From: Pseudoclavibacter triregionum
GTDB taxonomy: Bacteria; Actinomycetota; Actinomycetes; Actinomycetales; Microbacteriaceae
Direction of reading: 5' to 3'
Length of the DNA stretch: 64,000 nt
Assembly (NCBI GenBank): GCA_910822395.1
Contig: OU365335.1
Location: 1,550,001 to 1,614,000 of the forward strand
Made by a program: the position numbers and the translations under genes. Below, piece after piece: positions 1 to 7,222 of this stretch. The notes under the pieces are model-generated. The model was not told the origin of the DNA, searched no databases, and worked only from the letters and a program-made list of their open reading frames with translations. The stretch's first letter is position 1; each line of letters starts with the position of its first letter.

Positions 1-63
1 TCGGGCGCGAACACGCCCGACGGCTACCGCACGATCGTCGAGGCCGTGAGCGGCGCGAAGTAG
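1..63 (+). CDS. 3' end of an unidentified gene
   Basis: An open frame runs in from the left edge and ends at TAG 61-63, leaving the last 20 residues (ending EAVSGAK). Codon use fits the surrounding high-GC coding style. Too little is present to name the protein. A strong hairpin follows about 50 bases downstream, consistent with a transcript end. Confidence 0.5.
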   Translation, partial: SGANTPDGYRTIVEAVSGAK

Positions 64-113
64 GCCGGACGGCTCGGGCCGCGGCGACGGCTGCGGCGCG
101 GGCCGGATGCACG

Positions 114-144
114 GGAGGGCGCGGGGCGAGGCTCCGCGCCCTCC
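114..144 (+). terminator. Hairpin after the first partial gene
   Basis: A perfect 11-bp inverted repeat (GGAGGGCGCGG 114-124 with CCGCGCCCTCC 134-144) around a 9-base loop. There is no clear T tract, which is usual in high-GC actinobacteria. It probably ends transcription of the upstream gene. Confidence 0.55.
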
Positions 145-205
145 GGCGTGCCGGGGGATGTTATCCGGCGGGAATATATGCATCTGCATAGAGGTTGACT
201 CCCGC

Positions 206-457
206 ATGAAGGCCTTCGGATTCCTCAGCTTCGGCCACTACGGCCACGGACGCGGCGCGGGCGACCCCGACGCCCGCGCGATGCTCCACGACGCGATCGA
301 CATCGCCCAGGGCGCGGACGAGCTCGGCGCGAACGGCGCCTACTTCCGCGTGCACCACTACGCGCGGCAGTCGGCCGCCCCCATGCCGCTGCTTTCGGCG
401 ACCGCCGCGCGCACCTCGCGCATCGAGGTCGGCACGGGCGTCATCGACCTCCGCTAG
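206..457 (+). pseudogene. Luciferase-like monooxygenase, N-terminal fragment
   Basis: The 83-residue frame begins MKAFGFLSFGHYG and ends GTGVIDLR followed by TAG. This is the N-terminal beta-strand and helix region of LLM-class flavin-dependent monooxygenases, which are normally about 330-370 residues and continue past GTGVIDMR with a conserved ENPLY-like segment. The frame is cut exactly there, and the following DNA is the mercury module on the other strand. No remainder of the gene is seen at the far side of the island. It is therefore a truncated, almost certainly inactive relic marking the left boundary of foreign DNA. The ATG at 206 was chosen because family homology starts there; upstream in-frame codons look non-coding. 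Confidence 0.75.
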
Positions 458-501
458 CGCATGTTCGTGTTATGGCTCTCGTTCTCTCGGTCCGCGTCCC
501 T

Positions 502-891
502 CTACAGGTACCGGCAGACCTGGTCTGGGCTGCATGTGTCGGGGTCCGGGTGCGCGGCGTCGTGCCGGAGGTCGGCGATGGTGCCGTGCAGGGCGGCGAG
601 CTGGGCGATCTGCTGCTCGATCTCGGCCAGGCGCGCGTCGAGGAGGTCTCGCACGTGCTCGCAGGGCGCGTGGCCGCTGTCGCGGATGTCGAGGATTTGG
701 CGGATCTGGGCGAGGGTGAGGCCTGCGGCCTGGCCACGGTGAACGAAGTCGATCCGGGCGACGGCGTCGGGCGCGTAGTCGCGGTACCCGGATGGCGTCC
801 GGTCGGCCGGGGGCAGCAGTCCCTGCTCTTCGTAGAACCGGAGCGTCTTCGAGGTGGTGCCCGCGCGTTCGGCGAGTTCTCCGATGCGCAT
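502..891 (-). CDS. merR: MerR-family mercury/heavy-metal regulator
   Basis: 129 residues. It has an N-terminal winged helix (MRIGELAERAG..TLRFYEEQGLL), a long dimerisation helix and a C-terminal metal-binding loop. Cysteines sit at about 77, 120 and 126, resembling the three-cysteine arrangement of mercury MerR (one in the dimer helix, two in the C-terminal loop), although the last pair is closer together than in Tn501 MerR. It is divergent from merA and shares a short intergenic region containing a MerR-type operator, so it should repress and, with metal, activate merA. Mercury rather than zinc, copper or cadmium is inferred mainly from the neighbour. ATG 891 is preceded by a GAGG ribosome-binding site. 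Confidence 0.85.
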   Translation of the reverse strand: MRIGELAERAGTTSKTLRFYEEQGLLPPADRTPSGYRDYAPDAVARIDFVHRGQAAGLTLAQIRQILDIRDSGHAPCEHVRDLLDARLAEIEQQIAQLAALHGTIADLRHDAAHPDPDTCSPDQVCRYL

Positions 892-923
892 TGCGGCCTC
901 CGATCATTCGGCAGGGGCCACGC

Positions 924-955
924 TTGACCTTCCCCTGCACTGGAAGGTCCAGTAT
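924..955 (+). promoter_or_regulatory. MerR-type operator/promoter of merA
   Basis: A perfect 8-bp dyad (GACCTTCC 926-933, GGAAGGTC 942-949) lies inside the spacer between a -35 TTGACC (924-929) and a -10-like CAGTAT (950-955). The spacer is 20 bases, in the stretched range typical of MerR-regulated promoters, which need DNA untwisting by the activator. It faces merA; merR lies on the other side. Confidence 0.85.
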
Positions 956-997
956 GGCTGAAACGGAACAGAAGTCCAAGCCTTGACGGGAGCAGCG

Positions 998-2422
998 ATG
1001 CCTACGAAGTACGATCTCGCCATCATCGGATCGGGCGGCGGAGCGTTCGCCGCCGCGATTCGCGCGACCATGCTCGGGAAGTCGGTGGTGATGATCGAGC
1101 GTGGCACGCTCGGCGGCACCTGCGTGAACACGGGCTGCGTGCCGTCGAAGGCCCTCATCGCCGCCGCCGATGCACGGCACGTCGCCGCCGACGCCGCCGA
1201 CCGGTTCCCGGGGATCGCGACGACGGCAGGCCCAGTGGACATGCCCGCGCTGATCGCCGGGAAGCAGGCGTTGGTCGAGACGATGCGGGGCGAGAAGTAC
1301 GCCGACGTCGCCGATTCATACGGGTGGCACGTCCGGCGGGGAGACGCCGGGTTCGCGGGCACCCCGGACGCGCCGGTGTTGGAGGTCACCGCCGCAGACG
1401 GAGCGGTCGAGACGATCGAGGCCGCGCACTACCTGGTCGCGACTGGCTCTCGGCCGTGGGCCCCGCCGATCGACGGCCTGGACGAGACCGGGTACCTGAC
1501 CTCGACCACGGCGATGGAGCTGACCGAACTCCCTGAGTCCCTGCTCGTGCTCGGCGGCGGCTACGTCGCCCTGGAGCAGGCGCAGCTGTTCGCCCGGCTC
1601 GGCTCCCAGGTCACCGTGCTGGCCCGGTCCCGGCTCGCGTCGAAGGAGGAGCCGGAGGTGTCCAGGACGCTGCAGGAGGTGTTCGCCGACGAGGGCATCC
1701 GGGTGGTCCGCCGCGCGCTGCCGACGCGGGTGTCCCGCGACGCCGCGACCGGGCAGGCCGTCGTCACCGCGGACGTCGCCGGCGGCCGGGAGGAGTTCCG
1801 CGCCGACCAGGTGCTCCTCGCCCTCGGACGACGACCGGCCACCGACGGGCTCGGCCTCGACGCGGTCGGGGTCAAGACCGGGGACCTCGGCGAGGTGGTC
1901 GTCTCCGACCGGATGCAGTCCTCCCACCCGCGGATCTGGGCCGCGGGCGACGTGACCGGCCACCCCGAATTCGTCTACGTCGCCGCCCAGCACGGCACCC
2001 TCGTCGCCGAGAACGCGTTCACCGACGCCGACCGGGCCGTGGACTACGCCCGGCTGCCGAGGGTCACGTTCACCGGCCCGGCGATCGGCGCGGTCGGGAT
2101 GACCGAGAAGGACGTCGTCGCCGCCGGGATCCGCTGCGACTGCCGCGTCCTGCCCCTGCACCACGTGCCCCGCGCCCTGGTCAACCGCGACACCCGCGGC
2201 TTCGTCAAGATCGTCGTGGACGCCGACACCGGGAAGATTCTCGGCATCACCGCCGTCGCCAAGGACGCCGGCGAGCTCGCCGCCGCCGGGGTCCACGTGC
2301 TCGGCAAGACGGTCGCCGAGGTCGCCGACGCCTGGGCCCCCTACCTGACCATGGCCGAGGGCATCCGGATCGCCGCCAAGGCCTTCACCACCGATCCGTC
2401 GCTCCTGTCGTGCTGCGCGTGA
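998..2422 (+). CDS. merA: Mercuric reductase, short form
   Basis: 474 residues. It is a class I flavoprotein disulfide reductase that reduces Hg(II) to Hg(0) with NADPH. The FAD-binding GSGGGAFAAA is at 11-20 and the redox pair GTCVNTGC has C42 and C47. An NADPH Rossmann motif (LGGGYVALEQAQ) and the second FAD motif (IWAAGDVT) follow. The C terminus ends SCCA, the vicinal cysteine pair that hands Hg(II) to the partner active site. The N-terminal NmerA metal-binding domain is absent, as in many actinobacterial MerA. ATG 998 is chosen over the TTG at 983 because GGGAG (988-992) is well placed for it and the protein proper starts at MPTKYDLAIIG. Confidence 0.95.
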   Translation: MPTKYDLAIIGSGGGAFAAAIRATMLGKSVVMIERGTLGGTCVNTGCVPSKALIAAADARHVAADAADRFPGIATTAGPVDMPALIAGKQALVETMRGEKYADVADSYGWHVRRGDAGFAGTPDAPVLEVTAADGAVETIEAAHYLVATGSRPWAPPIDGLDETGYLTSTTAMELTELPESLLVLGGGYVALEQAQLFARLGSQVTVLARSRLASKEEPEVSRTLQEVFADEGIRVVRRALPTRVSRDAATGQAVVTADVAGGREEFRADQVLLALGRRPATDGLGLDAVGVKTGDLGEVVVSDRMQSSHPRIWAAGDVTGHPEFVYVAAQHGTLVAENAFTDADRAVDYARLPRVTFTGPAIGAVGMTEKDVVAAGIRCDCRVLPLHHVPRALVNRDTRGFVKIVVDADTGKILGITAVAKDAGELAAAGVHVLGKTVAEVADAWAPYLTMAEGIRIAAKAFTTDPSLLSCCA

Positions 2423-2473
2423 ACGCGCACGCAGACAATCGGGGGGAACGCTCAGCTGGGAGAGGAACAGACG

Positions 2474-2776
2474 ATGAGCGGCGATAAGGGCCACGACTCG
2501 CATCGCGCGGGCGTGCTTGTCGGTGCTGGGACGGGCTTGCTCCTGTTGGCATGCTGCGCGCTTCCGCTGCTGATCTGCTGCGGCCTGCCTCTCCTCGCCG
2601 CGGGCGGAGCCCTTGCAGGTATCGGAGGTTTCCTCGGCAACCCTTGGCTCATCGGTGCCGGGATCGCAGTCGGGGTGGCCGTCACAGCGGCGATCGTCCT
2701 CCGGCGACTGCCGCGGCACCGACGTCGCTCGACCGGCGGCTGCGGCAATCGTTCGACTACTGACCGGGGTCAGTAG
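2474..2776 (+). CDS. MerF-like small membrane protein, probable mercuric ion importer
   Basis: 100 residues with two hydrophobic segments (about 13-55 and 59-76) and a basic tail. The first helix carries two cysteine pairs (LLACCALPLLICCG), and a single Cys follows near residue 89. Known MerF and MerT proteins also use a Cys-Cys pair in the first membrane helix to pass Hg(II) inward. It lies 51 bases downstream of merA on the same strand with GGGAG/AGG-rich sequence just before ATG 2474, so it is probably co-transcribed. Identity with MerF is by layout and motif only; a different metal-handling membrane protein is possible. Confidence 0.6.
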   Translation: MSGDKGHDSHRAGVLVGAGTGLLLLACCALPLLICCGLPLLAAGGALAGIGGFLGNPWLIGAGIAVGVAVTAAIVLRRLPRHRRRSTGGCGNRSTTDRGQ

Positions 2777-2791
2777 TTCGAGTGGCTCCAG

Positions 2792-3223
2792 TCATCGTCG
2801 CCAGCTCGGCCACGTCGGCATCCCGCGACCCTTCCAGGTCTCCACGAGACCAACAACCCAGCGGACGGACGCGAAGACCCCGTAGCCGGCCGCCGCGAGG
2901 CCCACGGCGATCACGAGCCAGCGCCCGATCCCGAGCCACACGCTACCGTCCACGTCCAGCGCCCACTGAGCGCCGGTGATGAGCCCGGCGATGCCCATCC
3001 AGAGCCCAGCGATGACGACCACCACCGGCAGGAGCGCGAGGCACATCGCGGCGGCGGCCGACCACAGCTGCCGGGCCTCCAGCTTCGCGGTGGCGGCGAT
3101 GATCCGTTCGGCCCGCTCGTTCGACGCGTCGAGGTTCGCCGTCATCGTGGCCGAGGCTTCCCCGGCGACCTCCTCGACGGCCTTCTCGACCCGCTCCTCG
3201 GTGCGCTTCTCGATCCGCTGCAC
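2792..3223 (-). CDS. Coiled-coil membrane protein, plasmid-type, probably 5'-truncated
   Basis: 143 residues from GTG 3223. A charged helical N-terminus (RIEKRTEERVEKAVEEV) is followed by two or three membrane segments (about 55-80, 98-120) and a basic C-terminus (GRGMPTWPSWRR). It resembles small membrane proteins encoded beside relaxases on actinobacterial mobile plasmids, but I cannot name the family securely. The open frame continues upstream of the GTG until the IS left end at 3248, so the original start was probably removed by that insertion. It converges with the merA/merF-like pair. Role in DNA mobilisation is an inference. Confidence 0.5.
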   Translation of the reverse strand: MQRIEKRTEERVEKAVEEVAGEASATMTANLDASNERAERIIAATAKLEARQLWSAAAAMCLALLPVVVVIAGLWMGIAGLITGAQWALDVDGSVWLGIGRWLVIAVGLAAAGYGVFASVRWVVGLVETWKGRGMPTWPSWRR

Positions 3224-3247
3224 CGCGCCGCCGACCTGGCTAACGAG

Positions 3248-3586
3248 TGAAGCGCCCCGGGTTCGGTGGAGGCTCTCAACTCACGGAGGATGAGAGTCAT
3301 GGCAGCACCGAAGAAGTACCCGGACGAGTTGCGTGAGCGCGCGACGCGGCTCGCGGTCGAGGCACGACAGGACCCGGCGCGGAAGACCGGTGCGCTTCAG
3401 CGCATCGGCGAGCAGCTCGGGATCAACCCGGAGACGCTACGCGGGTGGGTGAAACAGGCCGAGATCGATGCCGGGCAGGCGCCCGGGGTGACGACCGCGG
3501 AGGCGCAGCGGATCAAGGCGCTTGAGGCCGAGGTGCGGGAGCTGCGGCGAGCGAATGAGATCTTGAAGACCGCGTCGGCGTTTTTC
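3248..3586 (+). mobile_element. IS3-family element remnant (left end and orfA part)
   Basis: The left end starts about 3248 with TGAAGCGCCCCGGGTTCGG, a typical end of IS3-family elements, followed 40 bases later by orfA. The element is cut at 3586 by the ISL3 terminal repeat, so orfB (the DDE integrase part) and the right end are missing here. This is a nested insertion: ISL3 landed in an older IS3 copy. Confidence 0.7.
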
Positions 3587-3610
3587 GGCTCTTCGGAATC
3601 AAGGGTGTAG
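3299..3610 (+). pseudogene. IS3-family transposase OrfA, truncated
   Basis: 103 residues as read, with the HTH typical of IS3 OrfA: KKYPDELRERATRLAVEAR, then LGINPETLRGWVKQAE, then a leucine-zipper-like helix ending LRRANEILKTASAFF. In intact copies the protein continues a few residues and then frameshifts into orfB. Here the last residues (GSSESRV, stop at 3608-3610) are translated from the ISL3 end. GGAGG at 3285-3289 lies 9 bases before ATG 3299, which fixes this start over the ATG at 3290. Without OrfB it cannot transpose by itself. Confidence 0.8.
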
Positions 3611-5012
3611 GTGAGGTCTGAACCCTCCGGCTTCGAGCAGCGACCTGGCGATGTAGTGGGTGAGGTTGCGGAAGCCGAGCGCGGAGCCGCGGAGGTGTTC
3701 GAGGCGGCCGTTGATCGCCTCGGTCGGGCCGTTGCTGGTGCCGGGCCGGTCGAAGAACGCGAGGATGTCGGTGGCGCGTTGCTTCATGGTCCGGCCGAGC
3801 TTGCGGACCTCGACGAGCGCCGCGGGAACGCCGCTGCTGATCGCAGCGATCACCTCCTGCATCATCGCCTTCGCTTTCTTCTTGTCGGGTTCCCGGTAGG
3901 CGGCGACGATGCGCTGGTAGATGCCCCAGGTCGCCTCGACCTCGACGTGCTCCTCGCTCGCGAACACTGCGTCCAGGCGTGCCCGCTGCCGGTCGGTGAG
4001 CAGGCTCGCCCCGGTGTGGAGGGTGCGGCGGGCCTTGTAGAGCGGGTCGCCCTTCATCCCGCGGTGACCGGTGGTGTCTTGCTGGACCCGACGCCGGCAG
4101 GCATCCAGCGCGTCGCCAGCGAGACGGACGACATGGAATGGGTCCATCACCGCAACCGCGTCGGGGAGCTCTTCCGCGGCGGCGGTCTTGAACCCGCTGA
4201 ACCCGTCCATCGCGACCACCTCGATCCCGTCCCGCCACTGCTTCGGGCGGCCCGCGAGCCACTGCTTGAAGACGGACTTGGAGCGGCCTTCGATCATGTC
4301 CAGCAAGCGCGCGGGGCCGGTCTTCTCGCGGGCGGGCGTGAGGTCGATGATCACGGTGACGTACTTGTCGCCGAATCGGGTGTGTCGCAAGACGTGCTCG
4401 TCGACGCCGATCGTGGTGACCCCGTCGAACCGGGCCGGGTCGTCGATGAGGAGCCGCTTGCCTTCGGCGAGGATCGCGGTGTTCGCGGTGTGCCACGACA
4501 CCCCGAGACCGGCGGCGACGCGCGAGACGGTGAGGTGGTCGGCCACGATCGCGGTGAGTGCCCACGCGATCCCGCCGCGGGAGATCTTCGCCCGGGGCGC
4601 GGCCGCCTTCGTCGTGTCCTGCCGCCAGGTGCGGCGGCAGGACACGCACCGGTAGCGGCGCACCCGGATTAGCAGCGTCGTCGGCCGGTGCCCGAACGGT
4701 TCATGCGCCAGCGGGCGCGTCACCGTGTCCCGTGGCGCGCCCTCGGCGCCGCACTTCCGACACCACGGGTCGTCGTCGACGACGCGGCACTCAAGTACTG
4801 CCCGGTCGGGCTCGAGCAGCTGTCCGACGGCTTCGAGGCCGAGCTCGTCGAGGCGGCAGAACGTGGTGAGGTCAGGGGTCGCGAACGTAGGGTGGTGCAA
4901 GTCGGGGTCTTCCGGCGGATGGGCAGTGTAGGAACTTCCATCTTGGAAGACCTCGACGTCTATCCACGAACCAGCCGCCCACCCCCGACTACACCGTCAA
5001 CTGCGAAGAGCC
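3587..5012 (-). mobile_element. ISL3-family insertion sequence (complete)
   Basis: 1426 bp bounded by inverted ends GGCTCTTCGGA (3587-) and TGCGAAGAGCC (ending 5012), encoding one full-length transposase on the minus strand. ISL3 elements normally make 8-bp target duplications. Here the left flank 3579-3586 (CGTTTTTC) and the right flank 5013-5020 (ACGAATGC) differ, so the two flanks were not originally adjacent. Recombination between two copies, or an adjacent deletion, is implied. Confidence 0.85.
3599..4900 (-). CDS. ISL3-family DDE transposase
   Basis: 433 residues, full length for the family. An N-terminal zinc ribbon has paired cysteines (CRKCG and CVSCRR, about 47-50 and 84-88), followed by an HTH (TVSRVAAGLGVSWHTAN). 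The DDE catalytic domain has the first acidic residue in TIGVDEH (about 170), a second in VVAMDGFSGF, and the glutamate in the C-terminal TSNGPTEAINGR. The stop codon lies within 15 bases of the left terminal repeat and the start about 110 bases from the right one, a normal arrangement. No frameshift or internal stop is seen, so the element may be active. Confidence 0.92.
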   Translation of the reverse strand: MHHPTFATPDLTTFCRLDELGLEAVGQLLEPDRAVLECRVVDDDPWCRKCGAEGAPRDTVTRPLAHEPFGHRPTTLLIRVRRYRCVSCRRTWRQDTTKAAAPRAKISRGGIAWALTAIVADHLTVSRVAAGLGVSWHTANTAILAEGKRLLIDDPARFDGVTTIGVDEHVLRHTRFGDKYVTVIIDLTPAREKTGPARLLDMIEGRSKSVFKQWLAGRPKQWRDGIEVVAMDGFSGFKTAAAEELPDAVAVMDPFHVVRLAGDALDACRRRVQQDTTGHRGMKGDPLYKARRTLHTGASLLTDRQRARLDAVFASEEHVEVEATWGIYQRIVAAYREPDKKKAKAMMQEVIAAISSGVPAALVEVRKLGRTMKQRATDILAFFDRPGTSNGPTEAINGRLEHLRGSALGFRNLTHYIARSLLEAGGFRPHLHP

Positions 5013-6122
5013 ACGAATGCGCTCTTCTCGGTCGGCGGCACGAGCACGACGCTCCTCGACCGCGGCGCGGGCCAGATGGTGCCGGCCGGGTCGACCTTCG
5101 AGATCATGACCGCGATCGCGGCGTACCACGTGCTCGGGCCGGACTTCCGCATCCCGACGTACCTCTACCACGGCACGAAGCCGGGCTCCTACGTCATCTC
5201 GGGCGGCGGCGACCCGACGCTGCGCTCCGGCTGGACGAGCGTCAACCCGGGCGCCCCGACGATCATCGCCTTCTCGAACCTCGCCCGCTCGCTCGGCGCG
5301 ACGAGCGCGAGCTACGACTCGTGGCTCTACCCGGGCGCCGCGTGGCATCCGGGATGGGCGCCCGTCGAGCGCACGAACGGCTACATGGCGCCCATGGACG
5401 CCCTCATGATGGACGGCGGACGCGCCGACCCGAACGCGACGACCTCGCCCCGCTCGGCGAACCCCGCCTGGGACGCGGGCGTGCGCTTCGCGAGCCTCAC
5501 GGGCGTCCGCTTCGACCCGACCATCCGCGCCGACCCCTCGCAGGGCGTCGTCGGCATGACCGTCTCCGCGCCCGTCCGCGACCTCGTCTCGCAGATGCTC
5601 CGCGAGTCCGACGACGTGCTCGCCGAGGCGATCGCCCGCCAGGTCGCGATCAGGCTCGGCTACCAGGGCTCGTGGGATCAGGTCGCCCCCGCGATGCACG
5701 CCGTCATGTGGTCGCTCGGGATCGACCCCGCCGCGGGCGTCTACGCCTCCGACGGCTCGGGCCTGTCGAACCAGTCGAACGCCTCGCCGCGCTTCATCGA
5801 CCGCCTGCTCGAGTACATCGAGGACGGCGCCGGCGGCACGAAGGAGCTCACGATGATGCTCCCACGGAACGGGATGGCCGGATCGCTCGCGTCCCGGCTC
5901 ACGAGCCTCCCGACCGGCTCGGTCTACGCGAAGACCGGCTGGGTCGACTACGGCTACGGCCTCGCCGGCTACCTCGCGGCGGCGGACGGCACCTGGCTGC
6001 GCTTCGCGGTGTACGTGTGGAAGCCGCGATCCGGAGCCTTCGTGACGAACGCGAACCGGGACGCCCTGGACCGCATCATCGCGGCCTCCTGGCGCTGCGG
6101 GAGCTCGCTCGCGCCGAGCTAG
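5013..6122 (+). pseudogene. DacB/PBP4-type D-Ala-D-Ala carboxypeptidase relic, 5'-truncated
   Basis: The frame is coding from the ISL3 end (5013) to TAG 6120-6122; the first internal Met is at 5076. Family features are GPDFR and GGGDPTL, then DGSGLSNQSN in the SxN motif region and AKTGW (KTG motif), with C-terminal FVTNANRD. The signal peptide and the first tens of residues were removed by the ISL3 end. The first catalytic motif, normally SxxK, reads STFE here, so the general-base lysine is replaced by glutamate. Peptidoglycan peptidase activity is therefore unlikely on two grounds. The lysine loss may predate the insertion, or the gene may have been a non-catalytic paralog. Confidence 0.75.
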
Positions 6123-6235
6123 CGGGAGGCGTCGCGCGGCGGCCGCGGGCCGGATCGCCCGGCAGGCGGGACGGTCCGCGCCGCCCCGGCGGCAGGAGTA
6201 GGCTCGCTCCGCCCGTCCGCCCGAGGAGGTCCTCC

Positions 6236-6673
6236 ATGCTCCGTCCCGAGGAGATCCGGCTCGAGCAGCCGTACGCGTTCTCGCTCGTCGACATGCGCGA
6301 CGAGGCGCTCTGCACCGACTGCGGCCCCGAGTCGTACCCGTGGCCGGCGGCGGAGCTCATGGCCATCCCGCACCGCGATCGGAAGCGCCCGGACGGCCGA
6401 TGGAAGATCTACTGCCCGGACCACTTCGCCTCGCGGCCCGAGATCGACCCGGACGCCCCGCTGCCGGAGGAGCCCGCGCGCCGCGCGCCGCGCGCGACCG
6501 GAGCGAGCGCGGCTCCCGCGCGGACGGCGGGGGCGAAGGTGCCCGAGGCGGCTCCGAAGCCGCGCGACGTCAAGCCGACGATCGAGGACGAGGTGCGGCC
6601 GCTCTGCCCGAACTGCTGGGTGGCCATCCCGCTCTCGGGCGTGTGCGGGCTCTGCGGCGAGCGGCCCGAGTAG
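6236..6673 (+). CDS. Zinc-ribbon protein of unknown function (larger paralog)
   Basis: 145 residues. An N-terminal globular part contains LCTDCGP and a C within WKIYCPDHF. A Pro/Ala-rich linker (about 75-110) follows, then a C-terminal ribbon CPNCWVAIPLSGVCGLCGE, that is CxxC-(9)-CxxC. The last module is strikingly similar to the end of the protein encoded at 6795 (CPTCWVAASLTGMCSICGE). Cytoplasmic, no signal peptide. GAGGAGG lies shortly before ATG 6236. Similar short proteins occur in Microbacteriaceae, sometimes under unreliable enzyme names. Function unknown; zinc binding is inferred from the cysteine spacing. Confidence 0.75.
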   Translation: MLRPEEIRLEQPYAFSLVDMRDEALCTDCGPESYPWPAAELMAIPHRDRKRPDGRWKIYCPDHFASRPEIDPDAPLPEEPARRAPRATGASAAPARTAGAKVPEAAPKPRDVKPTIEDEVRPLCPNCWVAIPLSGVCGLCGERPE

Positions 6674-6794
6674 CGACGGTCGGCTCGAGCGGATCGCCGT
6701 CCCCGCGGCGTCGCGCGATCGTCAGCGTCCCGTCCGCGGATGCACTCGAGAACGTCAGCTTCGCGGCCGAGGATGGCCGCGGAGGGAGCGGCGA

Positions 6795-7088
6795 ATGCCC
6801 GAGACGATCCAGCGACAGGCCGAGACCAGCGTCCAGACGACCCCGACCGCCCCGACGACCCCGACCGCCCCGGCGACCCCGACCAAGGCCCCGGCCGAGC
6901 GCGCCATCCGGAAGGGCCCGGCGCCGGCGGACGCCCGCCGCATCGACCCGGCCGCGCGCGAGGCGGCCCGGCGCCGCGCCCAGCTCGAGCAGCAGATCGA
7001 GGTGACGACGCCCGTGTGCCCGACGTGCTGGGTCGCCGCCTCGCTCACGGGCATGTGCAGCATCTGCGGCGAGCCGGTGGAGGGCTAG
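6795..7088 (+). CDS. Zinc-ribbon protein of unknown function (smaller paralog)
   Basis: 97 residues. The N-terminal third is a Thr/Pro/Ala repeat (TPTAPTTPTAPATPTKAP), then a charged helix (REAARRRAQLEQQIE), then the terminal ribbon CPTCWVAASLTGMCSICGE. It shares that ribbon with the gene 121 bases upstream on the same strand, suggesting duplication of the C-terminal module with different N-terminal parts. GGAG-rich sequence (GGAGGGAGCGGCGA) precedes ATG 6795. A ~70-bp palindromic repeat follows the stop. Function unknown. Confidence 0.7.
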   Translation: MPETIQRQAETSVQTTPTAPTTPTAPATPTKAPAERAIRKGPAPADARRIDPAAREAARRRAQLEQQIEVTTPVCPTCWVAASLTGMCSICGEPVEG

Positions 7089-7125
7089 ATGCCCGCTGCG
7101 CCGGTCTGATCGGCCATCGTGCAGG

Positions 7126-7195
7126 TTCAGAATCCGCACATCCCGGGGAGATGTCCCATATGCGGGCCCATCTCCCGCTATGTGCGGATTCTGAA
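7126..7195. repeat. ~70-bp palindromic repeat, subfamily A copy 1
   Basis: Outer arms TTCAGAATCCGCACAT (7126-7141) and ATGTGCGGATTCTGAA (7180-7195) are perfectly complementary; the inner part has GGGAGATG facing CATCTCCC. It sits between two convergent genes, where it could act as a two-way terminator. A second copy with the same outer arms is at 29011-29078. Confidence 0.8.
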
Positions 7196-7222
7196 ACTGG
7201 ACGCCGAGGGCGCGGGCGTAGC

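Larger units (their letters stand above)
458..5012. mobile_element. Composite accessory island: mercury module plus IS elements
   Basis: This stretch lies between a truncated monooxygenase gene and a 5'-truncated dacB-type gene. It carries merR/merA, a MerF-like gene, a plasmid-type membrane protein fragment, an IS3 orfA remnant and a full ISL3 element. The broken genes on its two sides are unrelated, so this was not a clean insertion into one gene; a deletion or several events are implied. The left boundary (about 455) is inferred from where monooxygenase homology ends. The right boundary is the end of the ISL3 terminal repeat. Confidence 0.6.

Noticed and set aside
4688-6235. Very long open frame across the ISL3 end, dacB and the zinc-ribbon gene
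   Set aside because: Arg/Pro-rich translation with no family motifs; it is a shadow frame. Only its last 145 codons (from 6236) match a real start and have cysteine motifs.
7126-7195. CRISPR repeat
   Set aside because: Single dispersed palindromes tens of kb apart, no spacer array and no cas genes.
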